A stretch of DNA of 35,188 bases from Candidatus Riesia pediculischaeffi (lineage in GTDB: Bacteria; Pseudomonadota; Gammaproteobacteria; Enterobacterales; Enterobacteriaceae), in contig NZ_CP012839.1 in the NCBI RefSeq assembly GCF_002073895.1, positions 483,519 to 518,706 of the forward strand, in the 5' to 3' direction. The notes beneath the pieces were generated by a model. That model was not told where the DNA came from and searched no databases. It worked only from the letters and a program-made list of their open reading frames with translations. A program made the translations under genes and the position numbers. This document shows, piece after piece, positions 16,515-25,997 of this stretch; positions within the stretch are counted from its first letter, which is position 1, and each line of letters opens with the position of its first letter.

Positions 16515-19127
16515 TTATTTTCGATCGATCAAGATATTTATTAATTTAGAACGTATGTAGATTGTCTTCCTTATTTTACATGACTTAAGATGGGGATATC
16601 TCTTTTGAACGAACGATGTAATTTCTCTTTCTGAAATGTTGTTTCGTTTAAAAACGATTTTATCGATAAACTTTCCATTGATTTGCAGGATGATCTTTCT
16701 TGTAGTGTTGTTTCTTATGTAATCTTCATCAAAACTTGGCCATCTCTCATGATCAATATTTTGATAATTTCCAAGAGATTTCCAAAGAACAAAACATACA
16801 TGGGGTATTATCGGAAATAACATCAAGATAATCTTGTTTAATATCTCTTTCACCAAAGCTGCATCTTGTTCATCTTTTCCATGGTAATGTGAGATCTTTT
16901 TAACAAGTTTCATAATTTCTGAAATCGCCGTGTTGAAACAAAATTGATGAATCATATCATGCGTCACTTTCTTTATAGTCTTTTGTAAGCTAACGTATAA
17001 ATCTACTTGTTTTTCATTGAACCGATCGATATTTAAAGCTACATTGGATTTCTCTGATACATTATCAAGAACTATTTTCCACAATTTTTTAACAAACCGG
17101 TGTGCTCCGATCATTTGCGAATTGTTCCACTCGATATTCATCTCGACTGGGGCAATAAACATGATAAATAATCTTACTGTATCAGCACCATACTGTTCGA
17201 TTATCGTTTCAGGATCAACTCCATTGTTTTTAGATTTTGACATTTTCATCATACCTCCATGTATTACAGGATTCCCTTCATGATCTCTTGATTCAACGAT
17301 TTTTCCGTACCTATCTCGTTTGACGACGACTCGATCAGAAGATATCCAGATTCTTTTTTTTTCATTATCTAAAACATAAAATGCATCAGATAAAATCATT
17401 CCCTGACATAATAAATTGATTACTGGCTCATCAGAAGATAGAAGACCTTCATCTCTCATCAATTTATGAAAAAAACGAATATACAGAAGATGCATTGTTG
17501 AATGTTCTATCCCACCTATGTATTGATCGACTGGAAGCCAATAGTTTGCTATTTTTTTATTCAACATTCCTTTATTATAGTTCGGACAAGTATATCTTGC
17601 GTAATACCACGATGATTGTACAAAAGTATCCAGCGTATCTTTTTCAAGATACAGTTTTTTTCCTTTTATTAAGATTGAATCCTTTTTAATTCCATTCGTA
17701 TCACTGAGATTTGAAAAATTTTTACTGTGATCTCTTCTATCTTCATATGATAAAATGGGAAGGTATTTCCGTGGAACGGTTGTTGTATCACCTTTGTTGG
17801 AAGCGATTGGGATTCTTACACCCCATAACCTTTGTCGGGAAACTTCCCAATCTCTTAATCTGTAACGAATCTTTTTTTTCGCTAGTTTAAGAGAAATGAG
17901 TCTTCTGATAATCTGAAGATTCATTTCCTTCGTTGTTATTACATCATATTTTTCGACATCTTTTAGAATCTCATCTTTACGGATAGACTCTGGAAAATTC
18001 CTTCGAAGAATATTTTTATTCCTTGAATCCCATGAAATGATTTCTTTGTATGGAATATTATATTTTTGTGAGAATTTATAATCTTCATAGTTCAAACTAG
18101 GAACAGATAATTTAATGTTTATGTTATCTTTTACGAGTATAAAGTTAACAATCCATATTGGTATGTTCTCCTTTGTCACAGGATGAATCGCATAAAGATT
18201 GCTAAATACACCTTCTTTAGCTATGGTTGAGACAACTCCTTCAGAAATTTGAATTTTCTGACATGTTTTTACGAACTTCCATATCTTTTTATCTTTTTTA
18301 AATATTTTCAAGACTAAAGGATGATTTGAAGCAATATATATACAGGAAATTCCCATTATCGTGTAGATGTTTTCTTTCTCCACATATACGAACAGCGTCT
18401 CTTTTTTGCATGGTACGTGAAATTGAATCTCAAACCCATCTGTTTTTCCAATCCAATTTTTCTGCATGGTTTTTACTTTTTCCGGCCATTTTTTTAAATA
18501 TTTTAACCCTTGCAACAATTCTTCAGAGTATTCAGTAATTTTAACGAACCATTGAAGTTGATTTTTTCTTTCTATTGTTTCATCGCAATTCCAACAGAGG
18601 CCATCGACTACTTGTTCGTTCGCTAACACTGTTTTATCCGTTGGACACCAGTTGACCTCTGCAAATTTTTTATAGACTAGTCCTTTTTTATAGAGTTTCG
18701 TGAAAAACCACTGTTCCCACCGATAATATTTTGGATTACATGTCGATATCTCTCTACTCCAATCATAACTGAAACCTAATTTTTTCAGCTGTTTTTTCAT
18801 TTTACCTATGTTAGAAGTTGTCCAACGTGATGCTGAGATATTATTTCTTATTGCAGCGTTCTCTGCCGGTAATCCAAAAGAATCCCATCCTATCGGATGT
18901 AATACGTTTTTACCTAACATACGTTGGCATCTTGCAATAACATCTCCTATAGTATAGTTTCTTACATGTCCCATATGTAACTTTCCAGATGGATATGGGA
19001 ACATTGATAAACAGTAAAACTTTTCCTTTCTTCTATCTATGTTGGTTCTAAACGTTTTATGTGTTTCCCAATATTTCTGGACGTATTCTTCTACTTTTTT
19101 AGGATGATACACTTTTTCTTGTTTCAT
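16515..19127 (-). CDS. leuS: leucine-tRNA ligase with a degenerate CP1 editing site
   Basis: LeuRS charges tRNA-Leu. The start at 19127 (MKQEKVYHPKKVEEYVQ) fits E. coli; the ATG at 19202 adds 25 residues with no family match. The 870-residue protein (E. coli 860) keeps the synthetic site: HMGH (51-54), MSKSKNNG, the zinc-binding CPTD...CWNCD region (161-182), the SSWYYARY stretch, and the anticodon and C-terminal domains. The CP1 editing insertion (about 225-415) is still present in length, but its catalytic motifs are gone: TTRPDT is VEKENIYT (249-256), the GTGAVM motif is NINIKL (335-340), and VPGHDxRD is VPSLNYED (342-349), losing the key Asp. Charging should work; proofreading of norvaline or isoleucine should not. 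Confidence 0.95.
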   Translation of the reverse strand: MKQEKVYHPKKVEEYVQKYWETHKTFRTNIDRRKEKFYCLSMFPYPSGKLHMGHVRNYTIGDVIARCQRMLGKNVLHPIGWDSFGLPAENAAIRNNISASRWTTSNIGKMKKQLKKLGFSYDWSREISTCNPKYYRWEQWFFTKLYKKGLVYKKFAEVNWCPTDKTVLANEQVVDGLCWNCDETIERKNQLQWFVKITEYSEELLQGLKYLKKWPEKVKTMQKNWIGKTDGFEIQFHVPCKKETLFVYVEKENIYTIMGISCIYIASNHPLVLKIFKKDKKIWKFVKTCQKIQISEGVVSTIAKEGVFSNLYAIHPVTKENIPIWIVNFILVKDNINIKLSVPSLNYEDYKFSQKYNIPYKEIISWDSRNKNILRRNFPESIRKDEILKDVEKYDVITTKEMNLQIIRRLISLKLAKKKIRYRLRDWEVSRQRLWGVRIPIASNKGDTTTVPRKYLPILSYEDRRDHSKNFSNLSDTNGIKKDSILIKGKKLYLEKDTLDTFVQSSWYYARYTCPNYNKGMLNKKIANYWLPVDQYIGGIEHSTMHLLYIRFFHKLMRDEGLLSSDEPVINLLCQGMILSDAFYVLDNEKKRIWISSDRVVVKRDRYGKIVESRDHEGNPVIHGGMMKMSKSKNNGVDPETIIEQYGADTVRLFIMFIAPVEMNIEWNNSQMIGAHRFVKKLWKIVLDNVSEKSNVALNIDRFNEKQVDLYVSLQKTIKKVTHDMIHQFCFNTAISEIMKLVKKISHYHGKDEQDAALVKEILNKIILMLFPIIPHVCFVLWKSLGNYQNIDHERWPSFDEDYIRNNTTRKIILQINGKFIDKIVFKRNNISEREITSFVQKRYPHLKSCKIRKTIYIRSKLINILIDRK

Positions 19128-19346
19128 TGTTGGTTTCTTGTATCGATTATTTCGATCTATTTGGTGGGATCCATGATCTATATAATATAAAGTATGTTTC
19201 AAATATTTTACAACATTTTTATGTACCAGGTTTCATGATGTAACGTCATGATTTTTTTAAAATATCCATTCATTTCTAGATTCGTAAAGCATGATTTGGC
19301 GGCTCTTAAAGTTCTATACAATGTCGAATAACATAATCTTGATCGT

Positions 19347-20870
19347 CTATGATCTTAACTTCACATATGCTGCGATGATAATCACAGAAACAATAGCAGA
19401 GAACATTGTATAATTTCCGATTCTAGCATATGATGGTGTTGAACCGTTCATAGGGTAATTCGATCTTTAATGATCTAGCGAGTTTATAGATAATATTTTT
19501 ACGTTTTCATTTGAATAAATAGTGTTGTAATCCTATTGTTCGTTGAACAAGTTGTTTTCTCTACAAACTCTAACATTCGCATTACATCTATTCGTGATAT
19601 TTACCATGATCCTATAGGTTCTCCGAACCAACTGTTATCTGCAAAAATCAATACAAAATCAACGCCATATGAAAAATTTTTTCTAATATGGTTATCTATG
19701 TTATTCGTAACATACCGTAGCAATTGTATTTATTTTTATGATCGTTCAAAAGATGTTGTTCATCTGTTCCAGAACTAATGTTAGAATACGATTTTCATGA
19801 GAATTGTTTATGAAAATACGTAGCATAATTTTTTCAAGTGGAATGAATTTTTCTATAGGAACCAGATGGTATCTATGATTATGATCATTTTAACATATTG
19901 ATAATCTCTTTGCTTTCCATTGATTGTTATGAATTGAAAATTTTTTGTGATATGATTCTTCGTTTCTACTTTCAGAATCTATGATATCGGTGACTGAAGT
20001 TTTTTTAAAAAAAATCTTATTTAACTTAAATATGAAATTATAATTTTCTGATTATACAATGAGTATAATTGATTCCATCAGATTATAACATCGACTGACC
20101 CTGAACATTTGGATGATGATTGTAGTAATGAATTGATAGTGTTCTGCATATTTTTAGAATCTCATTTATTTATCTGAGAGATGTTCGGTTAAATCAGAGA
20201 AATTTCTATTTCCCTCCCGTGATTTTTACGTTCAATTTTAATTTTCTAGAATCTTCGGAGAAATTAAAAAAAATTAGATGCGGTGAAATAAACGGTTTTC
20301 TTCTTTAAAGTGCTAAACATCCATAAATCGTTTACTATCATCGAAAAAAGTTCGATCATATTATTTCCAAATATTGGCGATTTTCATATGAACGGTCCAT
20401 TTACTTGAAGATATTCAATTCATATCCACGAGAATTCTGTAAATAAATTTTCTACTAGAAATTCGCTGATTTCCATACGGTCGTAGCAACCAGGATACAT
20501 CTAATTAAGTCAGGTTCAAGTGAAATTCAATCAATCAAATAATAAAAAAATACTCGAATAGATGGATAAATAAACGATCAGTATGATCATTAAAAAAGTA
20601 ATCAAAAAGAACATCTGATGAACGCATTTGCAACATGATGATATCTAACTAACTCTAAATCTAAAAAAAATCGATTTCCAAAAAAAATCAAGCAGCTCTG
20701 CTTGACTTTTGTCAAAATTGATCATCAGGATCTGAAGTATCATGATAGATATCATCGAAAAATATGAGATATTAAATGTAGAAAAAGAGAATGTTCCCAA
20801 ACGTCCGAAAGTAAAAGATATGAAACATATTGATCTTCAATCGTAATAACATTTATAAAAATCATCCATT
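19347..20870 (-). pseudogene. lnt: fossil of apolipoprotein N-acyltransferase
   Basis: This gene-free stretch still reads as E. coli Lnt in order on the minus strand. Examples: EISEFLVENLFTEFSWI (about 20405-20480) against QVTEFLRGWVLTGFPWL; EIEISLI*PNISQ (about 20200) against TIQVSMVQGDIPQ; HLVPIEKFIPLE (about 19865) against HLVPFGEFVPLE; TVCYE* (about 19715) around the catalytic Cys; FADNSWFGEPIGSW* (about 19600-19650) against SNDAWFGKSIGPWQ; STNNRIT; and TPSYARIGNY up to a stop at 19347-19349. Spacing between pieces matches E. coli. At least six stops and frameshifts break it, the catalytic Lys position is Arg, and the Glu of WPES is lost. The third acylation of lipoproteins is therefore probably absent. 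The 5' boundary is approximate. Confidence 0.85.
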
Positions 20871-21727
20871 TATCGATTTAATCTCTGATCTTCATCGATA
20901 GGTGAGATGTTTGCTTCAATTTTGACGATCTTTCTATTTTTTATAAACAATCATCTTGAACTTACATACATCAATTACGAAAAACTCCTTATCAATGAAG
21001 AAAACTTCTGAATTTCTGAATAACTAATCCTTATATTATTTTATACTACTAATTTTTAAAATCGTGATGAAGAGGAACGTTCAAATGTGCGAATTTATGT
21101 TGATACTATCGCTGAAAAATAATAACCTATCGCTTGCGAATCGCTCTTATTTTGTATTATGAACTTACTCCTAAAACATCCAATTTTTGAAATATTTTTC
21201 ATTTTTTTTATCTATTATCAAATATGTTGATTCTAGGTTAAAATCCTTTGTCCCTCCAATGATCGTTCGTAATCATGAGATGATCATGTTTTTTTACAAA
21301 TTATTTCAGATGATGTAAACATCTTTCTCTTTACTTATAAATCTTCATGGTTGACATTCCCATCGACCAATTGTTATCTTCGATAATTGATGGAAATCAT
21401 GTACAATAAGATATGAAGTATGCTTGATATCTTTTTAAAACTTCACCTAAATGACAGCTGACGAATTAGGATCTATAACATCTTCTTCTATGGTTATGTA
21501 GGAAATCGAAAACGATCCTAACATTCCTGTGTTGTAATCGATGATCTTTCAAGGTTTAACAATTCTTGTTAAATATCCATACTATTTGATTCTATTGGAA
21601 AATGTATTAATTTAATAAACGCTTATCTTCTAACGAAATTTATACGTATCATTTTTGATATTACCAACATTTTTAGTTTTGAAACATGTATATAGAGCCT
21701 CAATGACCTTCAAAAAAAACTTTACCG
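20871..21727 (-). pseudogene. corC: fossil of corC (CBS-domain protein)
   Basis: In E. coli corC lies between lnt and ybeY, and this stretch has the right length (about 0.86 kb). On the minus strand TLKDHRLQHRNVRIVFDF (about 21502-21556) lines up with MLKEFRSQRYHMAIVIDEF, with a TAA just before it. ITIEED (about 21480-21497) resembles VTIEDI after a deletion of about five codons, and PSIIEDNN (about 21371-21394) resembles ASIEDFN. Frames differ between pieces and stops are frequent. No other part is recognisable. It is weaker than the lnt fossil but in the expected place and order. Confidence 0.6.
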
Positions 21728-22180
21728 TTATTGAAATGGATCAGGATAACCGAGTTGACTAAGAATCTTTACTTCCATATTTTCCATTTTTTTTGAATTA
21801 ATTCTGTTATCATGGTTCATACCTAAAAGATGCAAACATCCATGTAATATGATATGCGCCCAATGTGCGTCAATCGTTTTTTTTTGGGTTATTGCTTCTT
21901 CTTCTAAAATTTGATGGCAAACAACTAGATCTCCAATAAAAGAAAAGTTAAATTTCTTTTCATCAAAAGGAAAGGAAAGTATATTAGTCGCATGATCATG
22001 TCCTCTATATACTCGATTTAAAAATGTAATCTCTTTTAAACTAGCTATATGAATCGTAATTTCTCCTTGATAAGAAATGTGAGATAAAACCCTATTGATC
22101 CAATTTTTAAAATTTTTTCTGTTCAAAAATCCAATAAAATTTGGAGCGATCCTATATATATGTGAGATATATACTTTCAT
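21728..22180 (-). CDS. ybeY: endoribonuclease YbeY (rRNA maturation)
   Basis: YbeY is a small zinc-dependent endoribonuclease needed for 16S rRNA 3'-end maturation and ribosome quality control. The 150 residues (E. coli 155) include the zinc motif H113-GCL-H117-LLGMN-H123 and the conserved Arg59 in NRVYRGHDHATNILSFPF. The C-terminal ILSQLGYPDPF matches the family end. The ATG at 22180 gives the expected N-terminus. It keeps its ancestral place between the miaB and corC positions; the phoH-like ybeZ gene that normally precedes it is gone. Confidence 0.95.
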   Translation of the reverse strand: MKVYISHIYRIAPNFIGFLNRKNFKNWINRVLSHISYQGEITIHIASLKEITFLNRVYRGHDHATNILSFPFDEKKFNFSFIGDLVVCHQILEEEAITQKKTIDAHWAHIILHGCLHLLGMNHDNRINSKKMENMEVKILSQLGYPDPFQ

Positions 22181-22409
22181 ATATTAATACAATTATTTGA
22201 CATAGAATGTTGATATTGTAATCGTTGTACTCATCGATATCTATACGGTTTTAAAATCAGAATGATTAAATCCTGCATGAATTTTATATTCGTGCGTTCA
22301 CTGGACATACTATAAATATATTAAGAATTTTTACAGAACAAGAATATTTTGGTCAAAAAACATGAAAACTATGAGATTTGAAAAACGTCGATTTTCATGG
22401 GTATAATGA
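22181..22409. other. gap at the position of ybeZ (phoH-like)
   Basis: A 229-base gap between miaB and ybeY. E. coli has the 1 kb ybeZ here. Nothing recognisable remains, and no RNA gene was seen. Confidence 0.4.
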
Positions 22410-23748
22410 TTATCTTGAGATTTCTCCATACAATTTCTTTCCATAAAAATGCGTGATTTTAACGTTAACGAAATTTCCTATCATTTCCTTTTGCCCATAA
22501 AATACTACCCTTCTATTCTTGTTAGAAAAACCTATTAGTTTTTTCGGATCATGTTGATCCGTTGATATAACTAAGATCTTTTGAATTTGATTGATCATCT
22601 CCTTGCTATGTTTTATAACCTGTTTTTCTATCAGATTTTGTAATGAATAAAGACGATTTCTTTTTTCATACTCATTGATGTTATCATCTAACAGAGATGC
22701 TGCGGTGCCTGGTCTGATGGAGTATATAAAACTAAAACTAACATCAAAATCTACTTCTTTAATCACTCGCATAGTTTTTAAAAAATCTTCCTCTTTTTCT
22801 CCAGGAAAACCTACGATAAAATCAGATCCAAAAAGCATATTTGGTCTTACTGTTCGGATCTTTTCTACAATTTTTTTATATCTTTCAACACTATATGATC
22901 GTTTCATCTTCTTAAGAATTCTATTCGATCCACTTTGTATTGGAATATGAACATAATCGATCAATTGAGGAACATTCGAGTATAATTCAATGATATCTTC
23001 AGTAAAATGGTTAGGATGGCTCGTCGAAAATTTAATTCTTTCTACTCCATTTATGGATGATATTTGTTGAATCAGTTGAGAAAAATTACATATTTTTCCA
23101 TCCTGTTGTACATATCGATATGCATTGACGTTCTGACCTAATAAATGAAATTCTCTACATCCTTCTGATACAAGTTGTTTAATTTCCACAAATATTTCTT
23201 CAGAAGGTCTACTAAATTCCTTTCCTCTAGTGGTTGGTACGATACAAAAAGAACATTTTTTATTGCATCCTTCGATAATTGAGATGAAAGAGGATATGCT
23301 TTTTTTCGCTATTTGATGGTTATTTTGAAATTTTTTATTTCTAGATGTACTTCTTACGTTAATAATTCTATTCTTACTCTTTTCGAAGCTTCTGATCATT
23401 TCTGGAAGAAGATAAATTGTTTGCGGACCAAAAACAATATCTACATAAGGAGCACGTTTAAATATTTCTTTTCCAATCTGAGAAGATACACATCCCCCCA
23501 CACATAAAATAAGATGGACGTTATTTTTTTTAAGATTTTTCCACCCTTCCGAGCTGATGGAATACCTTCTCTTGTGCTTTCTCTCGAACTGAACACGTGT
23601 TCAGTAAAATGATATCAGCTTCTGTGTCAGAATTGACTAAGATATAATTTTTTTTGCTGATAAAAATATCTTCTATCTTTGAGGAATCGTATTTATTCAT
23701 ATCACATCCCCAGGTTTTTATATGTATCTTTTTATGATATGTTTTCAT
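22410..23748 (-). pseudogene. miaB: tRNA-2-methylthio-N6-isopentenyladenosine synthase, frameshifted
   Basis: MiaB is a radical-SAM methylthiotransferase that modifies A37 of tRNAs reading UNN codons. The sequence is split: 23748-23530 encodes the N-terminus ([35 protein letters not shown]), and 23501-22410 encodes GGCVSSQ to the end, including the radical-SAM Cys motif EGCNKKCSFC and the C-terminal TRAM domain. The break is one extra G in a GGG (CCC on the plus strand, 23544-23546). Removing it gives [20 protein letters not shown], matching E. coli [20 protein letters not shown]. All six cluster cysteines survive and no other lesion is visible, so the mutation is recent, a sequencing error, or bypassed by slippage. 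Confidence 0.9.
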
Positions 23749-23823
23749 ATTAAATCGGTTAGTTTAAAAATAGTAATGATTGGTTCAATTGAAAGATGAT
23801 TCGATGTCATCTTATACATAAAA

Positions 23824-25047
23824 ATGAACATTTCATTGATGAAAATGTTTGAAAGTTACTTTATCACAGATATGTCTATAGAAAATTACGATGTTATTAT
23901 AATCGGTGGAAATATGATCGGTTCTGCTTTAGCGATTGGATTGGCTAAATCAGATTGGAACGTTTTAGTAATAGAAAAAAAAAAATTAGTTTATTCTTCT
24001 TTTGAAGAGTATCCATATTTTAATGTGTCTTCAATTAATCTTTCTTCAGTTTCTTTGTTAAAAAAAATAGGAGTATGGAAGAATCTGATACACTCTAGAG
24101 TGACTCAAAATACAGTATTAGAGGTATGGGAAAATTGGAATTTTCGATTAACATTCAGAGCAAGTCATTTTGGTTTGAAAAATTTTGGATATATAGTCGA
24201 AAATAGAAATTTACAATTTGCTCTTCAAAAAGAGATAACATCTTGCAAAAACATTAAGTTCTTACATTCTATAAGATTAACTAATCTTTTTAGAAGGAAA
24301 AACAGCTGGGAAGTTCATTTAAGCGATAATCAAATGTTATCTACTAATCTTATCGTCGGAGCAGATGGTCCTATGTCAACAGTGAGATGGTTATCTAAAA
24401 TAAGAAGGATAAAATATGGGGAAAAATTGTATTGTATTTTGATGAAGGTTCAAACAAAGCAAAAAATAAACAAACATTCTATTTGGCAGAAATTTTTTTC
24501 TGAAGGCCCTATTGCATTTCTCCCTCTTTTTAAGAACAGGGATTGTTTAATATTGCATGGAAAACGTCAGAAAATAGAATCTTTATGCAAGATGTCTGTA
24601 AAATCGTTGGAAAAATATCTTCTTTTAAAAATTCCAGAAAAACTAAAAAAAATAGAGATATTTGAAAAAAAGATGGTTTATTTTAGAAGATTTCATGCAA
24701 AATCTTATTTTAAAGAAGGTTTAGTAATAATAGGAGACGCTGCACATGTTATCCATCCATTGGTCGGTCAAGGATTGAACTTAGGATATAAAGATGTTGA
24801 AAGATTGCTAAGTTTTCTTACTTCTTATAAAGATAAGGGTATCTGCTTTTATTCTAAAGGTATGTTATCAGAATATCAGGACAGCAGGTTGTTTGATAAC
24901 TACATTATGCAACTCTCTACTGAGATGATCTATCGATTATTTTCTTCTAAAAATTATTGGATTAAAAAGATAAGAAATGAACTGTTAAAATTAATCAATC
25001 GATCTGATTTGATTAAAAAGATAATTGTTCAATATGCTTCTGAATAA
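23824..25047 (+). CDS. ubiF: 2-octaprenyl-3-methyl-6-methoxy-1,4-benzoquinol hydroxylase-type FAD monooxygenase
   Basis: UbiF is an FAD monooxygenase that hydroxylates the ring in late ubiquinone synthesis. The 407-residue protein shows the dinucleotide fold VIIIGGNMIGSALAIGLA near the N-terminus, LIVGADG in the middle, and VIIGDAAHVIHPLVGQGLNLGYKDV, the second FAD motif. The UbiH/UbiF family is clear; UbiF is chosen from the position next to miaB, as in E. coli, and from SVSLLKKIGVW. The conserved Arg of the DxR-type motif near residue 68 seems replaced (FNVSSIN). The ATG at 23824 gives 16 extra residues over the ATG at 23872 (MSIENYD), which fits the family better; neither has a strong Shine-Dalgarno. 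An A11 tract lies at 23975-23985 but the frame is intact. Confidence 0.88.
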   Translation: MNISLMKMFESYFITDMSIENYDVIIIGGNMIGSALAIGLAKSDWNVLVIEKKKLVYSSFEEYPYFNVSSINLSSVSLLKKIGVWKNLIHSRVTQNTVLEVWENWNFRLTFRASHFGLKNFGYIVENRNLQFALQKEITSCKNIKFLHSIRLTNLFRRKNSWEVHLSDNQMLSTNLIVGADGPMSTVRWLSKIRRIKYGEKLYCILMKVQTKQKINKHSIWQKFFSEGPIAFLPLFKNRDCLILHGKRQKIESLCKMSVKSLEKYLLLKIPEKLKKIEIFEKKMVYFRRFHAKSYFKEGLVIIGDAAHVIHPLVGQGLNLGYKDVERLLSFLTSYKDKGICFYSKGMLSEYQDSRLFDNYIMQLSTEMIYRLFSSKNYWIKKIRNELLKLINRSDLIKKIIVQYASE

Positions 25048-25318
25048 CCTTCATATTTCATGATCTCTTGAATGAATTAAATTATAATATTTTAAAATAT
25101 CTTACCATGAACTTTCGAAGGTATTTAATTGATGTAAAAAGAAAACTTGAAACAATTCAGCATGTCATAAGAGTTCTAAATTAAAAATTAGATAGATCGA
25201 ATCAAAAGTATTAATAAAACTTCATATCATCGTATCTAACAGCATTCAATATATGAAGCCATAGTATATCAATGTTTTTAAATGAGTTTTAATTAATCTA
25301 AAAAGAAGGATAAACACC
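25048..25318. other. intergenic region upstream of rplY
   Basis: The 271 bases between ubiF and rplY hold no gene I can support. The rplY promoter should be here. AAGGA 8 bases before the rplY ATG is its ribosome binding site. Confidence 0.4.
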
Positions 25319-25621
25319 ATGATATTTATTAACGCAGAAATTCGAACAGATAAAGGAAAAATATATAATCGAAAATTAAAAAAGAAAAATGAAATACCAG
25401 CCATCTTGCACACAGTACATATGAAAGATTATTTGGTAAAAATACATGATAAAGAAGTTTTTAAATTGGAAAAAAGTTTAAAATATAACAATCCTTTCTT
25501 GATGAGACTTCTTTCTATCAAAGAAGAGATAAACGAAATTAAAGTTCTAATTAAAGAGGTTCAACGTGATCCTTGCAACGGAAAAATTATACATATAAAT
25601 TTTCTTGAAATTCTTAATTAA
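25319..25621 (+). CDS. rplY: 50S ribosomal protein L25
   Basis: L25 binds 5S rRNA in the 50S subunit. The 100-residue single-domain form (E. coli 94) matches at the start (MIFINAEIRTDKGKIYNRKLKKKNEIPAIL against [30 protein letters not shown]) and the end (VQRDPCNGKIIHINFLEI). It is notably lysine-rich, as expected for an AT-rich genome. It has a good Shine-Dalgarno (AAGGA). It is a single-gene unit followed by a stem-loop at 25633. Confidence 0.93.
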   Translation: MIFINAEIRTDKGKIYNRKLKKKNEIPAILHTVHMKDYLVKIHDKEVFKLEKSLKYNNPFLMRLLSIKEEINEIKVLIKEVQRDPCNGKIIHINFLEILN

Positions 25622-25632
25622 TGAACTCTTCT

Positions 25633-25655
25633 CACTTTATAATTATTATAAAGTG
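25633..25655 (+). other. perfect stem-loop after rplY
   Basis: CACTTTATAA (25633-25642) and TTATAAAGTG (25646-25655) form a perfect 10-base-pair hairpin with a TTA loop, 12 bases after the rplY stop. No T run follows on the plus strand, so it is not a classical terminator; it may protect the 3' end of the transcript or mark processing. Confidence 0.55.
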
Positions 25656-25726
25656 GTAAAATTACTTTAAAAATGGAAGCAACATCCTCTATTTTCTGTA
25701 AAAAATTAAAGGGTTCTCCAAAACAA

Positions 25727-25800
<74 letters not shown>

Positions 25801-25997
25801 TTTTTGTGAGAAATACAATGAATTATAATTAAATATAAATTTCTTTAAAAATCATGCAATAAAGAGCTCATATTTCGAAAATCTAAATATTTTAGAATAC
25901 TAATTTTGTTAATATGTTTTATATGAAACATCTGAAATTTAATTTTTCAGGTAAAATCCATAATAAATCAAACAATAGCAAGTAATTTCCATTAAAT

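Noticed and set aside
19128..19202. 25-residue N-terminal extension of LeuS
   Set aside because: No family match; ATG at 19127 aligns with the normal start.
19536..19778. 80-codon plus-strand frame
   Set aside because: It is the antisense of the lnt fossil, whose minus strand reads as WFG...IGSW and STNN motifs; no ribosome binding site or family.
20505..20530. TTCAAG-containing segment as a possible tRNA T-loop
   Set aside because: The flanking bases do not pair as a T stem and no acceptor or anticodon arm is found; it lies in the lnt fossil.
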